Below are positions 37,001 through 47,480 of a stretch of DNA of 64,000 bases, piece after piece. The notes under the pieces are model-generated. The model ran no database searches and was not told the origin of the DNA. It worked only from the letters and a program-made list of their open reading frames with translations. The stretch lies in NCBI RefSeq assembly GCF_963662255.1, contig NC_085047.1, forward strand, positions 47,151,006 to 47,215,005, read 5' to 3'. Position numbers and translations under genes: made by a program. Source of the DNA: Cinclus cinclus (taxonomy: Eukaryota > Chordata > Aves > Passeriformes > Cinclidae). Within the stretch, counting starts at the first letter, position 1, and each line of letters begins with the position of its first letter.

Positions 37001-38439
37001 CTGAGCTATAATTTTAAACAACTTTTCATAAACCTAGTCAGTGGGCTTTACAAATGTCTGTCTTTAAAGAGCCATTCAGGTTATGCAAAAGCATGTGGGT
37101 GCCTGGGTGCAGTATTTACACTGCACATACAGGTAAGCTTATCCCTTCTTGGGTGTCTTCAGGACTGCAAGTGAAGAGGGCACTTGAGGATAAATATACC
37201 TGTTTTTGCCTTCCAAAAGCCATAGTTGCTCCACTTCTGCCAGGTTATTTCTGTTTTGCCTGTGCATTCTCAGGATCTCCCTTTGGCCCAGTAGTTCATT
37301 ATTCCTTACTTGTCCTAAAATACCATATTCAAGCTTTTTGGCAAATACCATCCCCCCCAGCTATCTATTACAAATTTCTTTAACTGACTTACTTTAAAGC
37401 CTCCTGCTAACTTCACCTGCATCTGAGGGACAGAAATTTTCTACCAGCAGCAACTTTTCTTATGGTAATTTTGGGAGCTGCTGTTTTAGTGGGGAAAATC
37501 TTTCCTTTATGTCACAACCTTGAGCTAGTTGGCATACTAATAACTATTCACTATGGAGGCAACTTAACTTCTGGAGGGTGATCATACCCAGTGAGTTCAG
37601 ATCTTAAGGAACTAGCCAGTTTAAAGCAGGGAACTGCTATCCTCAAATGACCCATGACAGATTTCTCCCATCTCAACAGGGAGAAATGAAATGGCGAAAA
37701 TAAGATACATAACAGATATGCTGCTGATCCAGGTACTATACTCAACTTTGAAATGGAAATGAAGACGAGTTGAGAAAAGCAAAAATTGTGTTTTATTTAG
37801 ATTAACATGTTAAAAAGAGCTGAGGAACCTGAGAGCATTTGGAAAGGAATGAAAGGACTTTTTAGCAGAGCTAGAAAAACTAATTTTAATGAATTAAAGA
37901 TTTGGGTTAAATTGTAACAGACATAACAAATAGTTACGGCATTAAATAATCATCACCTGGCCTGTTAACAGATTTAGAAACCTTCTGACCTTGGAGAAGT
38001 CAAGTTAATCTAATTTGTTGTAGTTTGTTTTTTTTTTTAATCAATAATCAACTTTCCCCTTTTGAAATTACACATCTAAATATAGTACTGAAAACAATTA
38101 ATTACCTTTTGAAGAGACAGGTGGATAAAATCCCCTTTTTACAGTTCAAATCTGCAATCATTTTCTTTTATGATTCCTTCAACATGTCTCAGTACTTGAT
38201 GAAACTCTGAACAATTTGGACGACTTTTTGTGCACCGGAGAGGTGGTGTTTTCTTGGATTTATTTAATCACAGGTTTTCAACTTCTTTAATGCCATTAAC
38301 TAACATTTCCAAATGTTTGGTGTGTGGAAAGATCAATGGCTTTACTAATCTAAATGTATTACTCCCCTCACCCTTCCCTATTTCAAATCTGTTTTCTGTT
38401 TAAAGCTCTCCATAACCTCAGCCTTACTCTAGGTTAAAT
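31091..38439. other. Non-coding stretch, no recognised gene
   Basis: Includes a G-rich tract at 32343-32363 and a short GT run near 36400. The longest open frame is 159 codons on the minus strand (33601-34080). It has several cysteines but no spacing pattern or motif I can place, so I do not call it. The 31620-32560 segment is GC-richer and has overlapping frames on both strands, including one of 129 codons that reads through the G tract. Confidence 0.5.
32343..32363. repeat. G9-T-G11 tract
   Basis: Nine G, one T, eleven G on the plus strand. It can form G-quadruplex structures and is prone to sequencing error. Confidence 0.95.
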
Positions 38440-38710
38440 GTTATATTAATCAAGCTGTGGATAAAGGCCACATATATGACTGAAACTGTGTTTATTCACT
38501 TTGGTGAAGCCTTTGATTTGGTCACACATTCTTTGCTCTTAACAAAACCTCGGAACAATACAATATGGGGTTTATGTCAATCCCTAAATTGGTTATCATC
38601 ATATTTAAGCAATAATGGAAATCAAACTATGTTCACTATAGTCACATATGAGCTAATTTTAAACTCTGTGGTGCAGGTGTTATTGATGGTATTCTTCTTC
38701 TAGTGCTCTG
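38440..38710 (+). mobile_element. LINE reverse-transcriptase relic (CR1-like)
   Basis: A plus-strand frame at 38476-38703 reads FGEAFDLVTHSLLLTK ... LNWLSSYLSNNGNQ, recognisably the reverse-transcriptase block 'DFSKAFDTVSHSLLL.KL ... NWL..RLSNR.Q' of CR1/L2-like LINEs. Upstream DNA (gctgtggataaaggccacat) fits the preceding 'gtggataaggggaagcagtaga' block. Near 38680 a shift of frame is needed to continue into the 'GVPQGSVLGPLLF' region, seen as GVIDGILLL. The usual aspartates of the catalytic centre are not present in the remnant, so this is a dead, old fragment. Confidence 0.7.
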
Positions 38711-38953
38711 GTTGTTTTCTTTGGAAATGTCACATTTAATATGCATGGGTAAATAGAATATCTGCTTTCATAAAGAACTTTTTTTTTAATCCTCCCTTTA
38801 ATCATGAAGTAGACTTTATTTGTACTTTCCAGCTTATGCAAAATGTGTTCTGAGGAGGGGAAAATGGGAGATGTTCAAGTAGTTAATTGTTTCATGGTGT
38901 TATGAAGAAGCTGTGTGCAGCTTCAGCCGTCCTGTGGCTATCAGGATGTTTTA
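38711..38953. other. Short spacer between two LINE fragments
   Basis: The piece to the left is in plus orientation and the one to the right in minus orientation, so they are separate insertions. Nothing else is recognised here. A short T run lies near 38780. Confidence 0.4.
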
Positions 38954-39165
38954 GTGTTCACCACTAAACCATGTCCCCAGGTGCCACATCCACACGGCTT
39001 TTGTGCACTTCCAGGGGTGGAGACTCCCTACTTCCCTGGCTAGCCTGTGACAATACTTGACAGCTGTTTCAGAGAATAAATCTTCTTTAATATACAATCT
39101 AAATCTCCCCTTGTGCGACTTGAGGCCATTTTATCTTGTCCTATCACTTGCCAGGGATAAGGGAT
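38954..39165 (-). mobile_element. Avian CR1 LINE 3'-region fragment
   Basis: The plus strand reads gtgttcaccactaaaccatg, tccccaggtgccacatccac, acttccaggggtggagactc, actacttccctggctagcctg, caatctaaatctccccttgt and acttgaggccattttatctt followed by gtcctatcacttg. This is the reverse complement of avian CR1 ('ccactaaaccatgtccctaagcgccacatctacac...ccagggatggtgactccaccacttccctgggcagcctg...caatctaaacctcccctggcgcaacttgaggccatttcctctcgtcctatcacttg'). The extreme 3' tail is missing on the left. Divergence is moderate. Confidence 0.9.
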
Positions 39166-42100
39166 TGACTTTTAGGGCAACCAGCTATGCATAGGGTTAG
39201 CAGTCATTTGAACAGGATTTGCTCAAGGTCTCAATCAGCTGATGGAAAAATGAAACATACCTGCTCTTGTGCTGGTAGAAAGCGGAGCAGAGTAAAAAAT
39301 ATTTTACCCTCTTTTAGTGCATCGGTATCACAACTGACTATTGTGCATATTTATATACCAACGTAATTATATCTGCAAGGAATGTGGTCACCAGAGCTCA
39401 GAGCAGGGCCGTGCCCCTCACAGAGGCAGTGGATAGAAAGGTTAACCTTCATCCACATCGAGGACAAATTAATATTGTGCCTGGAGGGCAAGTTTCAGGA
39501 CTTTGTTGTGACGTGGTCTCCATGTCCATTTTCTACTTACAGGGACAATAATTTCTCAAAATGCAGGGAGACGCAAAGGTTAACATAATTCACCCTTTGA
39601 ATATTCAATCCTTGCAATGTATAGCCACTTATATGGTCTCTGAGAAAGTGACTCGGTCCATGACAACCAGCACACCTGATTTAGAATATGGTATTCTAAA
39701 TTGCTGAAGCCTTTTAAAAAATGCTTCCTTCTCCTGCCAAGACCCACTAGCTGGGTGCTAAAGGTGGAAAAAAATTACAGCTGTAAACATAGTGCAGTTT
39801 TTAAGAGGAGGGGATTTAACATCTGAAACTGGCACTGAGAGATGTGATGCAGTCATTGGCACAGGGACACTTCATGCCTCAGCAACAGTTGGCACACAGA
39901 ATGATTCTGTGATAAAAGTAAAAATACTTTATTCATCCTCTGTTTGAATTCCTTCATTATGAGCTCTTGGATTATCTTGGAGATGTGGTCTGGCTCTTGC
40001 TGGAGGCTGGGAATATTGGGAATAAATATTTTTGCCTTTTAGAATGGGTGCTTCGTGGGATTGTTGAGTCTTGTTTTCCCATTATATTGTTACTATTAAC
40101 TAAATTTAAGGCAAGTCTAGGTCAGGTTGTTATTTCTAGTGATGTCTGCTGTAGTAGTCTAGATCACTTTGAGAACTGGTATCTGCTTTGATGCATTATA
40201 TGCACTTTCTTGTTAACCTCCAAGCAAATTATTTTCTTAAAAGCAAAGGGGAGAATTTTTCTTATCACTGGTTTTCAAATATTTTCTGGGAAGAAAGTCT
40301 GCATCAGTGTTCAACACAGCTAATCTCTGCAAAATGAAATAGCTTCCATGCAATCACCATATTTGATCAAGCTACAGAAATACTGCAGAAGTGACATTGC
40401 AGTATCGGTGACTAAAGGAGGAGCCATTTGTGCCACCAACAGTTATAAGTTGCAGTGATTCCTGCTAAGCACCTTCATGACATTCTTTTACCCATGTGAA
40501 GGGCATAAGAAGTTGACAAAAACATGGTATAAGTATTACAAAACTCCCACTGGAGAAAAGGACACTGAAAACAAGTACGGATTTGAGAGGTGTCCTTGGA
40601 GATCTGAGAAGTCCCACCTGCAAACCTTTGGTTTTAGCAAAGTGGAATGGGGTTGCTATCAAACAGAAACGAAGAGAGTTAACAGGAGTGAACACTGGAT
40701 TTTCTAAATTTTAGCTTCTTTGCAAGGCCATTCACATATGTCATTATGGCATGATTTTTGAAGTAGTCTGGAGGAGCTTCGTGTGAAGTTTGTAAGGTTA
40801 CTTGTAGACAGCAACATCAAAACTTTAAAGTGCTAGAATATCCCTTCCCTCTTCTCTCACTGTCCATCGTATTCAGTGGAATGAGAGCTGCAGGACCAGG
40901 TCAGTTTTAAGGTTGGCTGCCAAATTTCAAGCTCTTTATTTCATGACTGCAACACTGTAATAACACTGCTCTAAATTACCTGATATATATTTACTAACTT
41001 AATACAATGCAGGGGCTTAAGGGCCTGGGAATATTGCACAGCTTTGATCTCTATAAACCCCTATTAGCACAGGTACTGATACAATTATCTGCAGGGTCAC
41101 TTTACATACTTACAGGCTAGCAGTCCAATCAACAGATCAAACTAGATCATTTATCATCATATGATCTGTTTTTAATTAGTTCACTCCAGCTAATGGTTTC
41201 TTAAAACTGCCTTTTTTGAGTTCTTTTTTTTCAGAAACACATAAACCACTTGAAATAACTCCTCAACATTGGCTAAATATATTATTTATTTTCTGACTTG
41301 TTTCCAGTTGTATGAGTTACACAGAGTTTATTTATTTACTTCATTAAATAGGTTATTTCTTTACTCTCATAGATGGAAGGCACAGAACACTGTTGGGGGT
41401 GACGATAAGGTCTGACAAAAACCTTTCTAACACATTCAGTACATTGTCCTGGGTCATCGAGTCTGACATTTACAGTTTGGAAATAAGTCTAAATACAGCT
41501 AGTTTTATCTTCACCCAGGAAAACATAATCATGAGATTTGCTAAATGACCAGTACTCTGTGAACAAATGTCAAATTAGACTTAAAAGTACAGGTGTGGAT
41601 TAAAACTACTGGTGCGGATTGGAACAAAAAGGAAATGTCAGTAGTTTTGCCTGCCAGTCATAAATTTCTGGTCTTAATTAATGTATAATAAAATTTTTAA
41701 TTTGATCAAAGCATGTAGCACCTATTGTAAGCCTACTGTTTTTTCAGGGAGATTTATATACTTTGCTTTCTTTTCAGTACATCCAGTAATTGCATCTTCT
41801 CATTAGTAGATTTGCTATTAGAAATACGCCTCTCCTGATGGTTTGTGGGCCAGGATTTAGTGTTGTTAAGCTTGACCTGGACTGATTCCCTGTCAAAGAA
41901 AACCCTTAGGACTCAAGCATTTCGTAAACTGTCGTGGCAAGTATGCCAGGAGGAGTGAAGTGGAATTTAACCAGATTAATACACTGGTGTGGAGGGCCGG
42001 TAAAAAGCATGAAACTACCAATCTTAAAAAAAAATATTTAGTTAAACTCATTAAGAATGGCTGCCTCAGAAATTCATAGCATGAGCTTTCATCAAAGACT

Positions 42101-42748
42101 GAAGTGTTAATAAGTTGTCATATTAGTTTCTGCTAAGCAAGAATTCACTTCTGAGAGACAGTATGCAGGGACGCAAGCCAGGGTTGAAAATCCTGCTTTA
42201 CTTTTGCCCAAATCAAGGGAATCCCAAGCTTCAGGTATCATCAGCCCAGCATGACCTCTTTGCTTCCAGGTGACATGCTAGGTTTTTTCTGGAAATTTTT
42301 TCTTTTTCAGCAAGATTTGAAAGGGAAAGTAATCTCTGGAACAAAGTCATGGTTAGCACTGGCAGACACCTGCACATCAAGTGTGGCAGGGAAAGATATG
42401 CAGGCACAATCTGTACCTCCAGATTTTCTCTGTAAAATTTTGGTGTCACTGCTTAAATAATAAGACATCTGTGTGGCAAATGCTTATCATGCAACTTCCC
42501 ATAACTTTTGTAGGATGAAGCCAAAGATAGGGCAAGAAAAGGCCAGCAATGGAAGAAAGAAATAATTTGGAGAAGGAGAAAAAGATTAAACAATTGCAAC
42601 TAAGGAAAAGGGAGAGGAAAAACAGTGCTTTGTCTCTTCCAAATGTTGATGATTCAGGCACTGAGACAAACTCCTGCCTTTGGATATCCGAGCCTTGCCA
42701 GGAGCAAAATTTCCCAGTCTCACATGTTTCCTGTTAGATCATCAGAAG
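39166..42748. other. Non-coding stretch, possibly with conserved elements
   Basis: No gene recognised. The 39300-39710 part is complex single-copy-looking sequence with two small palindromes (39438-39449 and 39679-39701). At 40477-40707 both strands are open for 76 codons. The plus-strand peptide is rich in K, W and Y but matches no family I can name. Confidence 0.45.
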
Positions 42749-42750
42749 GT

Positions 42751-42803
42751 GGGGGGGGGGGGGGGGGGGGGGAAGAAAAAAAAAGGAAAAGAAAAAGAAA
42801 AAG
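42751..42803. repeat. G22 homopolymer followed by purine-rich tract
   Basis: Twenty-two consecutive G, then A/G-only sequence to about 42803 (aagaaaaaaaaaggaaaag-type). The whole forms an uninterrupted polypurine strand of over 50 bases, able in principle to form a triplex or quadruplex. Confidence 0.95.
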
Positions 42804-45165
42804 AGACCCTTCTTCCTTATTTTCTCGAGATTTGGAAAATAATAATACCCTATGAATGCCCCTCTCTCTCCAGTGACATCTAATTATTAACAGAAATGAG
42901 GGCCCAGAAATGCTAACCTCTGTGGTAAGAGCAGTGTTCACATCCTGTTGTTCCCTGTTTGGCCATCAAAGCTGGCTTTCATATCTTATGTATTTTTGCC
43001 ACTGTAAAGAGAAGTTCCTATTAAGATAATTATTGCTGCCAAGCTCAAGAAAACATCTCAATTTTTTTTACACCCTCTTTGCAGTGCTTCTTTGTTTCCA
43101 TGGCGAAATTTGTGCTAAGATGGGTTATGTTAGCAGTTGGCACCTCTAATTATAGCTAAGCGGATACTCCTGAAACTAAAATTAAAATTGCTTTAGCCAC
43201 CTTTTCATGTTACATCCAGTCTTGTCCTTCTGGAACCACCTGGTATACCTGCTCTATGTTGGTGTTGTGCTGTTTTAGATAGTCACTCATTTATAATGAG
43301 CTAGCTTGAAAGTAGATGAGATTACGACACATTCCTTTCTATTCAGGGGCTTATTCCCCTGACTTATTTTCTATTTTTTTTTATATTCATTGAAACTGCT
43401 TGCCAAAGTGGGAAATGTATATGATCTTTTAGGAAAGCCAAGAAATAACCACAGTGTGATATCTGTCACTATATTTAAAGTCAATGAAAGTAGATCAATT
43501 CTATCCCAGTAGTAATGGACATGATTTTTACAACAGAATGAAAAGATATTGTTGTAATGATGACAAATGTGAATCTCTGTCATAATAAAGTGACTTCTGA
43601 TTTTTTTTCCACTTGAAGTTCTGCTACTGTTGTTTCCATGCTGTTTGCTTGTAACCCAGTGTGGATATGTTAAGGACTCTCAAGGAGTTTGTTCAACTGT
43701 TTAAACTGTTAAATGCTTCATGATTCTTTGGTTCCATTGAGATTCATAAGGCTCTTACAGTCACTGCTAAAGAGTACTGTAGAATAAATATTATGTCATA
43801 TTGGCATATACCATACCTTTTGAGCCCTGCCAATATTGTAGTTTTGTCTGACCCACTGCTTCATGCAGAGGGCTCATGCAGATGTTCTCATCCATACCCA
43901 TAAGCTGAAGTTTCAAAATTAACCTAGATTTCAATTCTAACTTTTTGAATAATAAATAGACATATTTTTAGGTTTTCCCTTCAATAAGGTGACAGATACC
44001 TGCAAATCAAAAAAGAAAGGACAACTTCAATTTTCAAATGTCAAAGATATCACTTGGTTAGTGAACAACAAATGCCACTATAGACACTGAGTATAAGTGC
44101 CAGAGTTTGCATAAGAAAATGCTAGTATGAATGTCACAGGGTGAATAATAAGTTCTTTACAGTGTATCCAAGACCTTAATGATGAAGACTTACAGAAATA
44201 AGTAATATTTTATTTTTTTACATTTTTTTATCCTTCTTTGGAGTAGGAGAAGTTCTAGTATCATGAGGACAGGCAGGAAAATAAATCTCTTTCAGTAAGT
44301 AACTGGAATTGTTTGATTTGTCACCTTAAGGAAGTGGGAAGGAAAAGACATAATTATCTTAAAATATTTGAATTACATATATATCTTAAATGGATTCTGA
44401 GGACCAGTAAATTCACAGCCTGGAACTAGAAACATCTCTATTTTTCACAGTGTTTGGATTTTCATTGAAGGATGTGGAACTCCTATTTGCACTGTCTTGG
44501 AAGCTGTTTTTGTGGTTTCAAATCTTTACATAGAGACAGTTTTGAACCACATGCTCTAGCATATGTCTAGCCCAGCTGTTCTCTCTGTACTTATATGGTC
44601 CCATCACTGTAAATCTCTGAGTGGATCAAAAGTAAAAACAAAATTACTCTTGCAGTACCCATGACTGGGTAAGCATTTGGTCCACCATTAAGTATATGGG
44701 TAAATTAGAGATGAGGGTTATGAAGTGTTTAGTCTCAAACCAAGCAAAATGTCTCTAACTGCTTGAAGTTGGTCCCCCTCCTGAGTCCCAACCAAGGTCA
44801 CCTTCTTCATTGCACCTTTTTTCCAGGAACCAGAGAATGAATGTATTTTTGAAATTACATGTATGGGCAGTCCTCATATGGCACTGATGTCTTCAAAGAT
44901 TAAAAAGAAATTGCAGCAAGAATCTTCAGTGCTGCTCAGCTGAATTCTGTACAGCCCTGGGAAGGATGAACAGTTCCAGGAACGAAGACTGAAAACAATT
45001 ATCTCTGCATTTTTTATTTGCCTTTTACACTGTTAGTACCCCAGTGAGCCACTTCTACTGATATACTTTTCCTTAACCCACAATAGTTTCTAGATTTAAA
45101 GTTTAACACATAGATCAGATCCAGCAGATATTTTTGCCTTTTTTATTCACTGTGCTATTTAAAAT
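42804..45165. other. AT-rich non-coding stretch
   Basis: No coding or transposon signature recognised. The segment 43040-43200 is complex and includes an RFX X-box-like motif at 43094-43107. Open frames are 96 codons or less. Confidence 0.5.
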
Positions 45166-45200
45166 GGGGGTGGGGGGGTGGGGGGGGAGGAGTTGGGGGG
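45166..45200. repeat. G-rich tract, quadruplex-capable
   Basis: G5-T-G7-T-G8-A-GG-A-GG-TT-G6: at least four G runs of five or more (or G-pairs in between) separated by one to a few bases on the plus strand, a textbook layout for an intramolecular G-quadruplex. Confidence 0.9.
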
Positions 45201-47461
45201 AAGAAGGAACTGTTTTGATCAAAGCATTTTTCTCTGACATAGCAAGGCATTATAATGTATCCTCACAAATACCTCAGCTTTCAAATGCAAGAAGGCATTC
45301 TCACATTTATACCATAGAAGGTGCTACTGGGATATTCCAGATTCCCTTCATTCCCAAGAGATCTGCTAATCGCAGAAAAATGAGGGAGGCTGTTTTCTTG
45401 ACCCGAGATTTCACAATACTGTGAGGCACTTGGGGAGTTTCAGGACCCAGCACCCAGGCACAGGGCTACAGGCTCCTCTTGCACCTGAGTGTAACACCAG
45501 CTGGACCCAGAGGAAGATCCCAGGCTGGAAGAATTAGCATAAAACCACTTCTTAACAGCCACAAATGTTAAACAGCTTCCCCCGCCCCATCACCCATTTG
45601 AATTTACTATTAGTCCTAAGAGAAATAACCTTGTTTTGTACACACAGCAGATAGACCTATCAGATGGGTGGTGTCACCCAGTCAGTGTAACAGGAGACCA
45701 TCTCACCCATGGGATGCTGGGCAGAGACAGAGGGAAAACTACGTGCGTTCCCCCAGCTCTGGCTTGTGGGAGTTGCCAGCCCAAAACACAACTTCTTGTC
45801 AGAAAATGAAACTCCAACAAAATGATCTGGTGGTGATTTTACAATGCCTTACACGAGCCAGATTGCACTTCCCCTCCAAGATAAACAGCCAGTCAAGCCT
45901 TGGAGAAGTGGGGTGGTATTCAGGACAAGTGGGCTGTCCCAGCTGGGCATCCTGCCTTAGTGGGTGAGTGCAAAATTATTATTTTATATCCTTGGGCAGT
46001 CCACCGGGGTAAATGCTGCCTGAAAAGACAAATTTTGAGATCTACTGATGTACTACCTTGTAGTGGAGTGTGTTGTACTACCTTATCAAATATTTGAAAC
46101 ACATAGTCTAGAATTCTGTTGCTTGACAAATGGCTGAATTACAGTGAGGATGTACTGCAGGTTTCCTGATGAAAACATTATTTTCAGAAATTAAGCCTGC
46201 AAATACCAAATCATATCAGGAATCTATAGCAAATAGTGCAAATAATTGAAAGACAAACACTCAAGATATATGGATGATGGAATAGCTTCTCCGGGGATGG
46301 TGTTTCATGATCAAGGGATTGTTGCTGTCTCTACAGGAATTGAATCTTACTATTTTAGCACTTTTTTGAGCACTCTTGGAGCTATAGTAACAGACATTCA
46401 GGATATTGTTATCAATAAAGACTTTGAGACTATTCTCCTGTTCCTTCTTCTAGCTGCCAAGGTTGGCTCTATTTGGACTGTGTCTAGAATGCCACAGTAC
46501 CCCTCAGAGCCAGAAGGGCTCTAGCCATGTTGCCTGACAGAAAGGCTGGAGAACTGTGCTGGGACAGTAAAAATGACAGAAAGGCTCCAGGAGGTAATAG
46601 CTCTAATGCACCACCTGATGACCAACTGCAGAGATCGGTGCAGCTGAATAGCTTTGGATGGGATAGCCAGTGAGAATGTCTGAATGATCTGACATGTACT
46701 TGATTTGGAGGGACAGAAAACACTTTGTAGTGAATAAAAAAGTCTCTGTCATTTTGGTCATTGATGCCTATCCTCAGAAGTTCCCTCTTAGACTCATAGA
46801 TACATTGAAATAGCAGAGAGGATCCTCATCACATATGCCATCTCCAGGCCGCCAATGCCTCAAATTTATTTGGACACCATCAGTATGAAGAAGTGCCACA
46901 CTGTCCCAGTGCTGGCAGCAGTATCTTCTAGCTTTCTGTCAGGCCCTGGGCTCATGTAGGCAGAGATGTTCTTTGGGGTTTCCCAGGTCCTTTGTCAGGG
47001 ATGCAGCTGCTAAGCAGAGACTTTTTCTTTTGACAGAAAGTGAAACAGCAACCTGAAAAATTTAGTCTTCCCTTTTGGAAGTAGCATTTAGGACATGAGT
47101 TGTTTATATTTCATAGGTTTAGAAGCCTGACATGCAACTGTACATCACTGTAGCACAATTTGTCCTCCAGTTACTCAAGTGAATTTTCCTGAGCATTTAT
47201 AGCCGCTAGACTCCCACTCAAATATTTGTGTGCCAAGCTAGTCTGAACAGTCAGGACATGAGCAGTGTGATTCACTTTCAGATGTAAGAAAACAGTTCTT
47301 GAAAAGGACTACTGTGTACAGCAACTCTGGCAAGAGGTTCTGTAGGAGTCCAAAGTCTCCTTCCTGACTTCGGTGCTAAAGAAGGCAATGTTTTGGCAAG
47401 ACTGAGTTATTTTCCTCTGCTAGAATAGTAACTGTTAAGTAGAACAGATATGAAGCACATA
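45201..47461. other. Mixed-composition non-coding stretch
   Basis: Somewhat GC-richer in 45420-46000. Open frames up to 99 codons without recognisable domains. The 16-base segments around 46539 and 46577 (gacagaaaggctggag and gacagaaaggctccag) are near-duplicates 38 bases apart, probably local duplication. Confidence 0.45.
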
Positions 47462-47480
47462 CCCCCCCCCCCCCCCCCCC
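47462..47480. repeat. C19 homopolymer
   Basis: Nineteen consecutive C on the plus strand (G19 on the minus strand). Flanks are ordinary AT-rich DNA. Confidence 0.95.

Noticed and set aside
40477..40707. 76-codon plus-strand frame (FFYPCEGHKKLTKTWYKY...) faintly like an immunoglobulin-type exon
   Set aside because: Cysteine and tryptophan spacing does not fit a V domain convincingly, no flanking splice sites are clear, and the opposite strand is also open over almost the same span.
42720..42941. Minus-strand frame with a polyproline run
   Set aside because: It is the G22 tract read in reverse and has no biological support as a protein.
46788..46960. Open stretch reading RYIEIAERILITYA... as a pseudogene
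   Set aside because: No protein family recognised, no start codon, and stops close on both sides.
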